64,000 bases of DNA from Branchiostoma lanceolatum (GCF_035083965.1 NC_089738.1:8520734-8584733); one strand, 5' to 3'; counted from the first letter of the stretch, positions 1-12,700 are shown. Translations and numbers: made by a program. The notes: a model not told the origin generated them from the letters alone.

Positions 1-6
1 CCTTAC

Positions 7-909
7 CTCTACTAGATTCTTGCGGAAGCTGCCACAGGTGAGACAAGGTTGTACCAGGACTTCGTGGTACATGTCGGTGGGTAACTGTGACACTAGGTAC
101 GCATCCTTGTTCTGATAGGTCTCGATGAAGTGTTCAATGGTGTCTCGTCCTATTATTCCCTTAGCACCAATGGGGCTCGGTCCATTCTTTTCCCTCTTGC
201 CTTCTAGACGAACCTTTGAGCAAATCCGAAATATGACGTCAACAGATTTTGTTTATATCTGTATGCAAATTGCACGTCGTTCATGCATACATCGATTACA
301 TCAATGACGACGACCATGTAAGAAATATCAGCTTATCCCTGTAGATAAAGGTCATTCAAATATTTAAAAAAAAGCACCTTTAAAAACGCCGGCAAGAAGA
401 AAATCATGTGAGGCTTAGTTGACTCATTTACCTCCAGTTTTCCATAGTTGTCCCTCAGGTATTCCTCTGTCCACAAAGTGAAGGCAGGGCTGTTTTTGGC
501 GGCACCTCTCAGTATCACAGCCTTCTCATGTTTCACATACTTGTCCCAGAACTCCTACAATTCAACAGAAAATATATCACCATCAATAATCATTCGTTAT
601 CTTCAAGCACAGTCAGTGCATTCAACCTCTACTGATGATGTTTTCATTTATAAAGTCTGTGTATCATTGTGTTTTAGGCAGGACTTCAATAAAAGAGACA
701 TGGCATAGTGTCACTATGATAGATTAAGATATGTATTTTTTTAAACCTACCCGTGGATGTGGGATGGTGTGCAGCTCATCTATGGGGACATCAGGAGGTC
801 GATGGCCCCCCAGGGGTTGCAGGTGCCCCACGGGAAGGGCGGAGTCACCAGTGACAGAGTGTGATCCACACACAGCCAGGAGGAGGAGAAACTTCCAAAC
901 TGGCGCCAT
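7..909 (-). CDS. JmjC-domain 2-oxoglutarate oxygenase, paralogue 1 (5' three coding exons; continues off the left edge)
   Basis: Three coding exons are visible on the minus strand: 751-909 (ATG at 907-909), 432-554 and 7-213, each with GT/AG borders. The first encodes a signal peptide (MAPVWKFLLLLAVCGS...), so the product enters the secretory pathway. The protein is nearly identical to the first 162 residues of the complete gene at 6706-14789; exon lengths are 159, 123 and 207 nt against 159, 123 and 204 nt, one extra codon in exon 3. No frameshift or stop is seen. The catalytic exons lie outside the window, so activity cannot be judged. It lies head to head with its paralogue, with one SDR gene between them. 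Family assignment rests on the paralogue. Confidence 0.85.
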
Positions 910-1910
910 CTTGCTTTAAAGAAGGTTTGTCTGCACGGTAGATGGGGAATTTTAAGGAAAAGCTGCATGCATTCAAACAATCAATAATTCGCGAGTATGC
1001 ATCAGAGTCTGACGGCTACAGACATGGATAGCTAGCATTCAAACACAATGAATAAAATCGGTAGCCATCATCAGGAAGGTTCCATTTGCTCTGCAGATGG
1101 ACAGAGTGAAGAAAAGTGGGAGCATTCGTCTTCCACTGTCTCGAAAAAAGAAGTCGAACCCAAATAAGATAGAATTTAGTGTTAGTATTTGAACTAGAAT
1201 AGTCACGTGCTATATTGTTACCAATTGTCTGTCCGTCCTTCCATGTTTCATGTACTTGCAATTAGCCTACGGGCAAGAACTTACAATAAACTTGTCATTA
1301 TTATTATCATTATCAAAGTAAAAGGTGAAGAAAATGTTACACAAGCTGACATAAACGCTCCCAAAACAAAACAGACAGCATGCATCATGTAATTATTGGG
1401 TGAGTTCTACAATGCTAAACAGTCTAGGATTACGTTTAATCTATCATATTGCAGTTGTATTGCAAATACGCAAAGGTTCTAATATCTTACATATTACTAG
1501 TCGTAGATGTTGCTGTTATGTCGATGAACGTTGTTTCTGTTACTACCTCCAAGTAGCAATTGATGACACCGACAATTCGGCTTAGACAATTTCAACCACC
1601 TGTCGAACAAGTTGCCTAACTGTGGTTGTCCGACAGTTAGACACTTTTTCACAAGCCATTAGAAAAGCAAACACAACGTAGTGCAGCAAGTGATGCTTAC
1701 ATTACCACAAACGTGTTGTGCGCAAGCTTTTGGTTTCAAAAACTAGGATATAGACAAGCTACAGCGCGCCGACTAACCTGCAAAATGCTTCCGCCTCAGT
1801 GCCCCCAAGTAACCACTCCAGCGTTCGTCTCACAACTGGGCCAGCGCTTAAAGTGGGTCATGTGACACGGGGCGGGAATTCAAAGATGTGTTAAACGGCG
1901 CGTTTATTTC
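685..1910 (-). promoter_or_regulatory. 5' region of JmjC paralogue 1: promoter, non-coding exon and 5' intron
   Basis: A non-coding exon ending in TTTTGCAG followed by GTTAGT (exon end 1778, minus strand) and the acceptor CCGTGCAG just before the ATG exon are both matched in the plus-strand paralogue. A 10-bp palindrome GTCATGTGAC (1857-1866) lies about 79 bp upstream of that donor; the same palindrome is about 76 bp upstream of the donor in the other copy. Conservation in two diverged copies is the evidence; the start of transcription is inferred. Confidence 0.55.
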
Positions 1911-3339
1911 GTTGATCTTCTCCTAAATCAACTTTGGTCAATGACAATCGAGTGACGAGAGAGAGAGGGCATGAGCATATGTAATGTCCAAAAATGTAGC
2001 CAAGCACACCTTTAATTCTTCTCGACAAGTTTGTTGGATTGTTTTACATGCACGCCTGCTTTTGTCTTAGGTATTCATCAGGAGAGCATCATGGCACTTG
2101 TCATAGAACGATACAATTGCCCCGCCCATCTCCTTCAAAAGGCACTGGAAATGCAAAACAAAGCCATAGACGGACATGCATTGGTTGTATCACTGATTGC
2201 CTTTCTCCCATTGGTTGAACGGCATGCTAAGGCTGGGCAGTCAGCTCAGTCGATCGGTCTGTTACCCGTTTAAAGTGGGTATCTTACTGGGCCGCGCCTG
2301 TTGGCGGCTGTTTGTAAAATACATTCGCCAACTGGTTGCGAAAAGGCACCAATCGGCTCCAAGTTGTCGACAATCAATTAGTCGTCTGAAGTGGTAATTT
2401 CTTAATTATTTCATTTTTTTTGTTATCATTTTTTCAATCGCAATTGAAATGGCACCTAGAGGCGCGATCACTGCAAATCTCTTTTTGATGAATCTTAATG
2501 ATGATTGCACATTTTTAAATTTGCAATTCAGTAGCAACGCGATTTCCAGTTAAGTTATTTGGTATCTAAGGTTGGGCCGACATTCCAAATTGAGGATGTG
2601 ACATTCGGGTACGGTCCTTTTGTTTGTAGAGGTCACGTATTTTACCCAATCTCGTGGGCAGCATCTCAACAGCAATCGTCAGGCAACTCCAGACCTTTCG
2701 CTCTGGATACACGTGTGTGTGCTTACATAACCCAAAGGTCGTTATTTGCCCTACTTATTTTTGACCCCTAAAAGCTTGAGGATGCGCTCTTTTACCTAAA
2801 TATTTCAAGAAATTTTCGGCACTTGGTGGTTCATTTCTGAAATAGAAAATGGTGTTTTAATGTCCATGCACTGGCGTATGATAATGCTATCTGGATGCTT
2901 TATTGAATGTTATTGAGTAAGCACCACTGTGCAAGTTACTTTGCAACTCTTGTTGAAATACAAAAGTCATTCTGTGGCATGTGCTAGCATAACATTCCTA
3001 CGATACCAGTTGCAAATGAAACATTTAACAACACATGAAATAATAGCGTTAACGTTTGAATGCTTTATTCTGTTGTAGCTCAAGAAAAAAATCACACAAA
3101 ACAAAACACAAAACAAAAGTTTGCGTATATGGGTAACGTTAGTATATTTTATATGCATGCAATTCAAACACACAATTCACATGCAGCTACTGTATATATC
3201 CTGATCTTGGTTGCATTGTACGTTACAATTACAGTCATTCTTGCCAACAGCCAGTCTGAGCGTCGCAATATTTATTTGCAATCGACATGTCTCTCCCGTA
3301 AAGTCCCGGTAGGAGACGCGGTCTACAACCTCTCTAGGA
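1911..3339. other. Intergenic stretch with no gene recognised
   Basis: No exon with coherent splice borders or a recognised protein was found on either strand. Low-complexity A/T stretches are present. A minus-strand AATAAA (3064-3069) could be the polyadenylation signal of the SDR gene that ends at 3340. Confidence 0.5.
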
Positions 3340-4137
3340 TTACTTGCCGAGGTGGAAACCGCCGTCCACTGGCAGGGTAACCCCGGTGACGAACGCCGCC
3401 TTCTCCGAGCACAGGAACGCCACCACACCGCCATACTCACGCGGATCGCTCCACCGTTTCATGCCGTAAGATTTCACAACACCATCCACGCGATCCTCTC
3501 CAAAGCTCTTCAGCATCGGATCCCAGGCCTCGGTCTTGGCAAACCCAGGAATGATGACGTTACATGTGATCCGCCTGGGCGCCAGCTGCTTAGCGTAGTG
3601 CCGAACCAGATACTCCATACTGGACTTAGAGATACCAGGCATCATGTAGTTGGCGTGGGGACTTTGGCTATTATTGCATCCTGGAGAAGACACGGCGACG
3701 ATGTACCCTCGCTCGTCCTCCATACGGGTGACTGCCTTTTCGACAAGCCTGATGAAACATTTCGGGTACATGCCCTGGTAGTACTCGTACGCCTCCCAGC
3801 CCTGGAACCAGCTGCCGTTGGCGTCGGGTTTGCCGGGTGCGATGCCTCCCCAATACGCACCGGCGTTGTGGACGAGCGCATTCAGCTTGCCGCCGAAATT
3901 ATCGTCGATACAGGAGAAGTAAGCGTCCACTGTGGCTTCTTCTTCTGTCGTGCCTTCAACCACGAACACACGCACCTTGTACGTTCCTTCAAGATATGCC
4001 CTGGCGCTTTGGGCACGTTCTAGGTTCTTTTGGTAGCCTAGAACTAGATCGTACCCGGCTGCGGCGAGCTCCTCGGCTATACCGTAGCCGATTCCCCGGG
4101 TGCCTCCGGTAACGAGAGCGGTCTTGCTGTGCGACAT
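3340..4137 (-). CDS. Intronless short-chain dehydrogenase/reductase, FabL-like active site (copy 1)
   Basis: A single open frame of 265 residues starts MSHSKTALVTGG. The Rossmann nucleotide-binding motif TGGTRGIG is at residues 10-17 and NAG at 91-93. Ser151 is followed by Tyr164 (+13) and Lys171 (+7 from Tyr), in the context ANYMMPGISK. Classical SDRs have Tyr-x3-Lys; Tyr-x6-Lys is the signature of enoyl-acyl carrier protein reductases FabI and FabL. FabL combines this with a classical Gly motif, as here. The likely role is NAD(P)H-dependent reduction of an enoyl or carbonyl substrate; the substrate is unknown. The C-terminal VDGGFHLGK fits the family end. There are no introns, unlike neighbouring genes, which could mean retroposition or transfer from a microbe. 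Two more copies lie at 17506 and 20325. Confidence 0.85.
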   Translation of the reverse strand: MSHSKTALVTGGTRGIGYGIAEELAAAGYDLVLGYQKNLERAQSARAYLEGTYKVRVFVVEGTTEEEATVDAYFSCIDDNFGGKLNALVHNAGAYWGGIAPGKPDANGSWFQGWEAYEYYQGMYPKCFIRLVEKAVTRMEDERGYIVAVSSPGCNNSQSPHANYMMPGISKSSMEYLVRHYAKQLAPRRITCNVIIPGFAKTEAWDPMLKSFGEDRVDGVVKSYGMKRWSDPREYGGVVAFLCSEKAAFVTGVTLPVDGGFHLGK

Positions 4138-4211
4138 GTTGGTGCTGTGTGGGAAGAATATCCGACAAAGATTGAGTTGTTGTACTCGTTCTTGTAGGGA
4201 GAACCTACATG

Positions 4212-4264
4212 TGACCTTTGGTGATACTGCCCTCTTCCTTTCTTTCTTTGGGTCATCTTACATA
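4212..4264 (-). promoter_or_regulatory. Promoter of SDR copy 1
   Basis: On the minus strand a degenerate TATA box (TATGTAAG, 4257-4264) is followed about 35 bp downstream by CAAAGGTCA (4212-4220), a nuclear-receptor-type half site. The same pair, in the same order, stands before SDR copy 2. The ATG is about 120 bp downstream. Confidence 0.45.
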
Positions 4265-4299
4265 AGTGGTCCATTGTTTGAAGATAGTGTGTGGACATT

Positions 4300-5220
4300 G
4301 GCGTTGTAGCGAGAGAGATGTGACAAAGATAAAAGGTATCTACACTGAGGCAGTAAATTCGAGATTCAAATCATTTTATTTTTAAATTAATTTGTGAAGA
4401 CCCATAGGCTACATCATCAAATTAACACGTGGCATGTAAATGCAGGTGTCTGGCCTACATGGTGTTGCTGTTATCTATGGAGGACAATAAATGACCTTTT
4501 GTCCTGTTGGCTCGTGTATTGAGGGCCAAAGGTCACTAACCCTTTAACCCCGAGGTTACATAACTGCTTTGAATACAAGAAGGGCATAGGTGCTATTAGT
4601 AGCGTTTTTTACTTAAAAAATGAGTGACACTGTAACAAGACCACCGACGTTGACATTGTGGAATATAGTTTGGGCACTTCTAGGGTGCCAGCATACAGTG
4701 CATGGCTAATGGTATAACAGTTTCATACTGTAGGGCAAATAACGACCTTTGGCATCTGTAAGCCACGTGCACCCACTCCCCGTATTAAAGAGCAAAATGT
4801 CAGGATCTCGAGTTACATAGTGGTTGATTTTCTTAGGCTTCACACATTGTTTTTATTAATTAGACATCGATATGGCAAGGGAAACATATATAGGAATGTA
4901 TACGTATAAATACGTTAAATGATATAACGTTACGATACTCAAGTAGCTCTTGCAATTGTTTGTATATTTACAGAAATAGCCGCCAACATGTTGGTGGTGT
5001 GGACATATCGAATATGGCGAACGGGACACTCAATGGGAACGCACAGAAAATGATTCTAATAAAAAGGCAATTAAAAGGCAATGACATGATGCTCTCTAGA
5101 TGAAAATATTGAGACAAAGGCAGCCAACAAACTGGTCGAAGAAGCAAGGACGTTAGAAAATATCCTCGGAACCTTGGAAGAAGTAAGGGTGACCCGGTGT
5201 GCTTGGCTAAATTGGGGGCA
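4300..5220. other. Intergenic stretch with no gene recognised
   Basis: No coding exon is seen. Around 4460-4560 there is similarity to 19300-19380, including the string CAAAGGTCACTAA in both, so part of this is a duplicated promoter-like segment. Confidence 0.4.
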
Positions 5221-5230
5221 TAACATCTAC

Positions 5231-5433
5231 TAACATAATTCCACCAGGGTAACATTGAATAACTCCGCCACCCTGAAAAGATACGTCCAAACAGATCTCC
5301 AACCCAATATCCCTCAGTACAATGCACTCCTGTACATCTTAACTGTGCACACCTAGGGGTGCTGCACAATAGATCTCTCAAACCCACTGTTTTTCAAAGT
5401 GGCAGATTTATGTAACCCGGCGGATTAATGTTA
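5231..5433. mobile_element. Short inverted-repeat element (TAACATAATTCC family, copy 1)
   Basis: This ~200-bp element begins TAACATAATTCCACCAGGG and ends with an imperfect inverse of that string (CCCGGCGGATTAATGTTA). Further copies are at 14821-15012 and 57730-57937. It has no coding capacity, so it is most likely a non-autonomous DNA transposon. Confidence 0.6.
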
Positions 5434-5509
5434 AAGGTGGTTAGCATGCCTTTCCTCCCGTCATTTAATGATCAATAACCAATAATGAGGCAGGCGGAAA
5501 TCAACGAAA

Positions 5510-5945
5510 TACAATTCAATTCTTCAATTCTTTAATCAAAATATCACAAACTTACAGACAAAATAACATGCCTGGATGGCGATGATATTAACATGGCCTC
5601 TGTTGGTCAGACACTATATATACACAATAAAATAGAAAAACACCTATATACAAAATACAATATATCAAACATATCAATATATACATCCAAGCGTTATTGC
5701 ACATTAGGTGCTACTGATTGTTGTACAAACTGATTGCCTTATGTAGGAAAGAGTCCTGTAGTCTTTTGGTTCTAGCTGGGGGGATGGAGATGTTGTGTTT
5801 GTTCCTAAGTGACCGACCAGTGGCTGCAGATCTACAGGGGGGGACGAGATCGTGTAGGGGGTGGTCACCTTTGAGCATTTGTTTGAAGAGTTTGACAGCG
5901 GCATCCTCGCGCCTGGACTTGAGGGTAGGTAGTACAAGCACATTT
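5510..5945 (-). mobile_element. 5'-truncated LINE retrotransposon (reverse-transcriptase C-terminal tail and 3' UTR)
   Basis: The minus strand reads LPTLKSRREDAAVKLFKQMLKGDH..., then RSAATGRSLRNKHNISIPPARTKR and LQDSFLHKAISLYNNQ before a stop at 5711-5713. This is the pattern of the extreme C-terminus of non-LTR retrotransposon polymerases (LPTL..RR, then an R-T-x-R-x-x-x-SF block). It is followed by an A/T-rich tail with short GAATT repeats near 5510-5530. The rest of the polymerase is missing, as in most LINE insertions. Confidence 0.65.
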
Positions 5946-5959
5946 ATACACGCCTTTAA

Positions 5960-6705
5960 ACCCCTTTAAACGCGCTTGAATTTCGCGCCCGTGTCACATG
6001 ACCCACTTGAAACGCTGGTGCGAGATAATGAACGCTGGTGTGAGACAGTCATTTCGGGAAGGCGGAAGTATTTTGCAGGTAAGTTGGCGCTGTCGATGAC
6101 TTCAAACAAACAACTTGTCTGCCCTAGTTTTAGGGAGCAAAGGTTTGCGTATGACACTTGTGTGGTGATGTAAGTGCAATTTATTGCATCGGTTTGTGTT
6201 TTAAGCGAAAGGCATATGAAAGAGAGTCGAAATGTCTGACAACAACAGCAGTTTACTAGGTAGTCTTGATGGGCAACTTGTTCGACAGGTGGTTAAACCT
6301 AGGCTAGCTCAGTTGTCACGTAGGGTGACATCATTTGCTATTGAGGAAACAACAGCGACAACTATGTAAGCCTTCAAAACAAGATGCGTGCGCTGTTTGT
6401 AATACAACTGAAAATTGTTAAATGTAATCTGAGACCCCTTAGCAAATGTACAACTAGCCCACTATATATTGTGTATCCTAGGGGTCCATGCATGTTTTCT
6501 TTTGGGGGCGGTTATGTCAGCTTAGGTGATCACATGACATTTTCTTCACACTTAAGTTTGCTCTGTCAACCTTCAGAGTAAACAGAACATTCATGCAAAA
6601 TGGCTACCGATTTGTTCCATTGTTATCTGAAATGTCTGCTAGCGCTTTACCTCTATTAGTTAAGATTTCCCTTCTACCGTGCAGACAAACCTTCTTGAAA
6701 GCAAG
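5960..6705 (+). promoter_or_regulatory. 5' region of JmjC paralogue 2: promoter, non-coding exon and 5' intron
   Basis: This mirrors 685-1910. It holds GTCACATGAC at 5993-6002, a non-coding exon ending at 6078 (GCAG then GTAAGT) and an acceptor CCGTGCAG at 6677-6684 before the coding exon. GTCACATGAC is the M-box/E-box type bound by MITF/TFE bHLH-zip factors; occupancy is not shown. Confidence 0.55.
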
Positions 6706-9700
6706 ATGGAGCTGGTGTGGAAGTTTCTCCTCCTCCTGGCTGTGTGTGGATCACACCCTGTCACTGGTGACTCCGCCCTTCCCGTGGGTCACCTGCAACC
6801 TCTGGGGGGTCATCGACCTCCTGATGTCCCCATAGATGAGCTGCACACCATCCCAAATCCACAGGTAGGTTTATACAATCTCCTCTAGTCTAAGGTTTTA
6901 ACAATGTCACTGTCAACAGCAACATTATGTCTCTTCCTGGAGTCCTTATCTGCCAAAATTAAATCAACACTAAGGCCACAGTAAGTAAATTTTAAGGATG
7001 ACACTAGTGCGCTTCTAAAGTTTTGCAAGAAATGTTTCCTCTATGTAGTCAAGGCCAACATGCTGTGTTACCATGTTTTGTAACTTCAATTTCTACGGTG
7101 TCTATTTTGAAGATTTAGCCAACTTGTTTTTTTAAATCCATCTTCAAGTTGTTGTTTTTTTCCCTCATGGAGTCTACATAAGATGTCATCCTTAACATTT
7201 ACTTGCTGTTGCTTTACATTTGATACAGATTTCAAGAATATACAGAATAAATGTGCAGACTGGGCTTGAAGATGATCAAAGATCATTGATGAAAACATTT
7301 TTTCTTTTGAATTGTAGGAGTTCTGGGACAAGTATGTGAAACACGAGAAGGCTGTGATACTGCGAGGTGCCGCCAAAAACAGCCCCGCCTTCACTTTATG
7401 GAGTGATGAATACCTGAGGGACAAGTATGGAAAATTGGAGGTAAAAGAGTCAACCAAACCTAAGATGATTTTATTTCTTCATTTGTGTGTATAGGGGGAC
7501 AAAGTATTTTATCACCATGAATAGATCTAGCCTGACTAAATCGTGCTCCTAAGCCGCCGGCCTGACGGTTACCGTGAGGGTGTCATTAGCCCCAGCCAGC
7601 GAGAGATGTGTAAACACAGGCTAGAATAGACTTAGATATGTTGACAGCATCTTAAGCATAAAATAAGAGCCTAGGATTTGAAACAAATTGTATCAAGCCT
7701 TTGCCGCACAACTTAGAAACTGTTTACTCCAGTTGATCTGGCAAAGTTTATATTGCTTATTGAAGTTATAGTCATTTTGAAGACTTCTTACATGGTTTTC
7801 AAAGTAATCGATGCATGATGCTTATTCACATACAGATATATCAAACAAATCTTTTGACATTTAATTTTGGCTTTGCTCAAAGGTTCGTCTAGAGGGTAAG
7901 AGGGAAAAACATAGCTGGCTCCCCATTGGAGTAAAGGGAATAGGACGAGACACCTTAGAGCACTTCCTGGACACCTATCACGACAGCGACGCGTATGTCG
8001 TGTCACAGTTACCCACCGACATGTACCATGAAGTCCTGGTACAGCCTTGTCTCACCTGTGGCAGTTTCCGCAAGAGTCTTGTAGAGGTAAGGGTCTTGTA
8101 AGGTAACCATCATAATTAAGACATTCTTAATATGTATTACTTAGTTAGCTCATATCATCAATGTTCTTGAAAAATACATGCATTTTTCTGGATGGGCTGG
8201 CAGTGATATACAGGTTTCTTTGAGGGAAAATTGCAAGGGGGAGCAGTGTGAGTAAACAGAGGATCCAAGATCATGGTGGGGAGGGGGGGTTCTAGTTTTA
8301 GAGAATTTTAACTTGAAACGACCCCGGGCCTTTTAAGGTTTCTTGAGGGGGAAATTACTGTCAGATAGGTCACATATGACCTAGTAGTATCCTTGGTCAA
8401 TCTGCAGAATTTTATGCTAATGTCAGAGGACCTGCTTCCAAGGATAAGGTGATGCATGGTCAGGGCATGCATAGGGGGCGCAGCGCCCCTGTAACCCTCT
8501 TTAGAAAAAGCCCTGTAATGATATATCTGCATCATTTGTACTTGTGTTACAAGCTGAAGAACACTGAGCAAGATCTGTTTTCTTGACATACTGGTAGCTG
8601 GTATGGTTTTTTTATTTTGATCAGAATAGCAAAAGCATTAAGAAGACTTGCTTGAAGCATTTATATTGATAACGTTATTATATCTACTTTTGATTTATCT
8701 CAGATTGATCTGTGGATGAGCTCTAACGGTGGCAGCAGCATTCTCCACAAGGATGCCTTTAATGCCATCAACTGTCTGTACAACGGCACCAAACACTGGA
8801 AAATGATCGAGCGCAAGTACGAACCTCTCATACACAAGGCAAGTGTTGTCTCCATATTTTTGTTTTCAAAAGCTAATTAAAAGTGATCTCCGACCAGTCC
8901 TTGGTTTGGCCAACAAACACTATGTATGGTATATTCTACATGTTCATTGTACTGCATGACAATGTAAAACACACACACACACACACACATACATACCCAC
9001 ACACACACATAGACACACACACACAGACACACATACATACAAACACACACACAGGTGTACAAAATGTACATGTACACTCACACACATACACACACGCATG
9101 CACATACACACAAAAACACACTCAAAGATATACTATAAATGCAGAAATGTTTGCGGTGGTTTTATGTTTGCAGTTTTCGCGGTTTCCAATCTTTTGCCCA
9201 TCTATGACTGTAGCGCTACTATTGTTTCAAACGCGAACTTAAAACCACCGCAAACACTCCATTATTTTCCTCCCTACCGCAAAATAAAAACCACGCGAAC
9301 TTAAATGCATGTACAACTTATTACTTACTAAGGTAACAGTAACACAGACAAGTGTTGTGGTCGAAGTACCAAGCAGCTGTCTGTGACTTTTATCAATTAC
9401 TCCCTCAGCCTATATTTAACTTTTCAGAAATTTGATCACATTGTCTCTAATAGTTTTCTTTTGACTGTTTGATGATTAATGTCAGTGTCTGTTCTTTAGG
9501 CCTGGGAGCCATCACGAGAGATTGGTGGGTACTCAGAAGTTAATGTGCACAAAGTTGATCTACTACAACACCCCAACATGGCCAAGGTGCGCTGGTCCAA
9601 CTTCACCATTAACGCAGGAGACTGCCTGTATCTACCCAAGAGTAAGTGTCACCAACTTAGCTTCACTCCATTCGAATTCAGAAAGAGTGTTAAAAGTTAG

Positions 9701-12700
9701 GTCCTACAATGTACCTACCTAAGAGTGTTAAAGACCTACATTTTGTACCTACCTACCTAAAGAGTGTTAATAATAAAAGTCCTACCTATGTTAAAGCCCT
9801 ACCTACCTAAAGAGTGTTAAAGTCCTACCTATGTTAAAGCCCTACCTACCTAAAGAATGTTAAAGCCCTACCTACCTAAAGAATGTTAAAACCCTACCTA
9901 CCTGAAGAATGTTTAAGTCCTACCTACCAAACAAGTGTTAAAGCTATACCATAACCTACCAAAAGAGTTTTAAAACCTGCTACCTTACCTAAATAGTGTT
10001 AAAGCCTACGTACCTAACTACAGAAAGAGTGTCAAAACCTACCTACCTACAAAAAGAGTGTTAAGCCCTAATATTTGTTTAGCCAACCTGATAGAATTAC
10101 ATTGCATTAATGATTGCTAAAACCAGTGTGAGTTCTCTTTTGTTTGCAATGCTCTCAAAATGAAATTACAATGAATGTACAGTGACTTAGTTGCAACTGA
10201 CATAGTGGATACTGAATTACACCACAGTAATAACGATGTATTACAGTAATGCTATTGGAATGTAGTCTCAAACGATGTCTCTGTGTGCGATCCCAGGTTA
10301 CTGGCACCAGGTGGAGTCAGTAGGAGATGTGAACCTCGCTGTGGCTATCCTGTTTGCCAGGCTGGAGGAGTTTGATGACTCCGACTGTGACACACAGAAG
10401 GTGGAGTACACACCCCTCAGCGACTTTCAGGTTTGTTTATCATCTCCATGAAAAAATGGAGATATTGTTTTGGGTGTGTCTGTCTGTCTGTGTGTTTGTG
10501 TTTCGAGATCGTTGTAGTCAGCATAACTCAAGAACCACTGAGTATATTTTGATGATATTTGGTATGTGGGTAGGTGCTGGGAAGATAATGGTCAAGGTCG
10601 ATTTTGGGCCCCTTGATATGTGACCTTGGTACTGCAGCAGAACTTCCGTTTTTTAAAATCTTTTGACCTGGACGTGCTATGGTCTTGATTTTTTGGTGGC
10701 AGATAACTTGTGATGTAAGAAAGAAGTGGGTATTAAGGTTTGAACCCTCTAGCAGCTTGCTCTAGAACTGCAGGGGCATTTTTGCTTTGTTTTTATCATA
10801 ATTTTCCTGTGTAGAGTCTCATACAATATACATGCATTGTTGTTTTACAGTTCTGGCTAGGTCATTCTGTTAAAAAAGACATGACTGAAACTGTGTTGAT
10901 GACAGGATTCTGTTGTTTTATTTATTTGAGTGATACAGAATTTGATATTTTAAGTTACAGGCTTTAAGCCCAGTATTATGATACTATTGCTCCTTTGCCT
11001 TTTACTAGTCTAGGAATGAACCCACTTTCATTCGAACATTTCCGTCCCATGCTTTTTGCTGCTTTTTGTAAAAGGTATCTTCTTGCATGATTGATTATTC
11101 ATTTGCTAATAGCAACGATATATCACAAGAAGTCTACATTTGCATCCCAATACTTAGGGTAATGTGGGATTGGCCAGTGTTTGGTAACATGACCATGGGG
11201 CATGCTGATTTGAATGTGGGGATCAGAGCCCTTGTCCTTGGTAAGTGTATGGATTCCTAGCATACTAACTTAGTTTCTATGTGTATTTATGAACACCAGG
11301 TAATGTGGGACTGGCCAGGGTTTGGGAACATGACTATGGGACATGCTGATTTGGAGTTGGGCATCAGGGATCAACTGTATGAACTGGTGGAAGAGAGTGA
11401 TGGAAAACTTACTCAAGACTTCATCTTCGAACTACTCAAGTTGGTAAGTGTGGAGCTTCATTAAGCTGTTAATGTGCCTGTCAATGTCAACTATGTTAAT
11501 GTTTGTCGTTGACACAGTGGATAACAGCCCACTGCCTCTAAGACCTCAAAAAAGCTATGGGACTTAATGTCCTCCCCACACCGAAGGTGCTTAAGGCAGG
11601 GCCAATCTCTGTTTCGGCAGCCCTTGGGCCACACAACTTTGTGCAAGTCTCTACAGCAGGGGGCTAGTCCACTGGTAGTATCGTGTGGTTAACTACCATA
11701 CTCTTTCCCAAATGCTGAGTGCTAAGCAAAGAAAGCAGAATGTACCATTTTTAGAGTCTTTGGTATGACCTGGCCGGGGTTCGAACTCACGACCTACCGT
11801 ATGCAAGGCGAACACTCTACCCACTAGGCCATTGCACCGGTTACCTTTTACCTGTACTAATATACAGCAATTTTAGGAACTGATGGATTTGAAGAGGAAT
11901 TGTGTCTCCCTGACTTCTCAGTGTGTTATATGTCTTCTACTTCACAGGAAATGCCTGAATATGATGATGACTTTCATATGGGGAAGGCAGAAAGGGTGAG
12001 TAGTGAGATGTTCTAACACATGTCTGCATCAAAAGGCACAATGATTAAGAAACATCTCTAAAGGCATGAACAAACAAATATGCACATAGAAAAAATGTAG
12101 CCTCATCTTGACATAACTGTCAAACTTAATTATTCTTTTATGCAAAATCTATATTGAATTTCTCAAATATTGTGAAAAGACGTTACATTAATCTGGCTTT
12201 ATTTCTTATGTCTCTTATGTTCAACAATTAGTGTATATTATTGCCAAACGACTGGATAAGACTCAAAAACACCTGTTTGAAAACAAGTGGGGAAGAATAC
12301 AATTTATACTGTCATTACTGGTATTAACATAAATCATTCTTCTCATCATGTTATTATTACAGAGCATGGGATCTCATTAACTAATTGTGATCATATATTA
12401 TTTTCCCGGTTTTATGTATCTGTTTTGTGGTTTCTCATGTGTTTCACTTATCTTGTATACGTGCCATGTTCTTATTTTTCTTTGCTATTTTGAAAATAAA
12501 TAAAAAGAATGAGAGAAAAAAAAATAGAAAAACAAAAAATGTTTGTCAACCTTATTTTATAATCAATAGCTTTGTAAGATGTACTGTCATGTATATACCA
12601 TAAAGAATGTGTGATATTTCATTCCTAAAAAATCTTTGCAGGCGTTTGCGGCTGTGGATGTGAACTCTAAAGGCTACCTTGACTCTGATGACGTTGAAGC

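Noticed and set aside
3352..4023. Long plus-strand frame opposite SDR copy 1, and similar antisense frames at 17620-18294 and 20472-20975
   Set aside because: GC-rich antisense shadows of the SDR genes. They share sequence only because the genes do, and have no independent motifs.
8883..9242. His/Thr-rich protein over the CA repeat
   Set aside because: Microsatellite translation, with no splice or start context.
9690..10060. CRISPR-like array
   Set aside because: The units are contiguous, imperfect and lack unique spacers; this is an intronic minisatellite in an animal genome.
11770..11840. tRNA-Ala-like gene on the minus strand
   Set aside because: It is fused to a SINE body and lies inside an intron.
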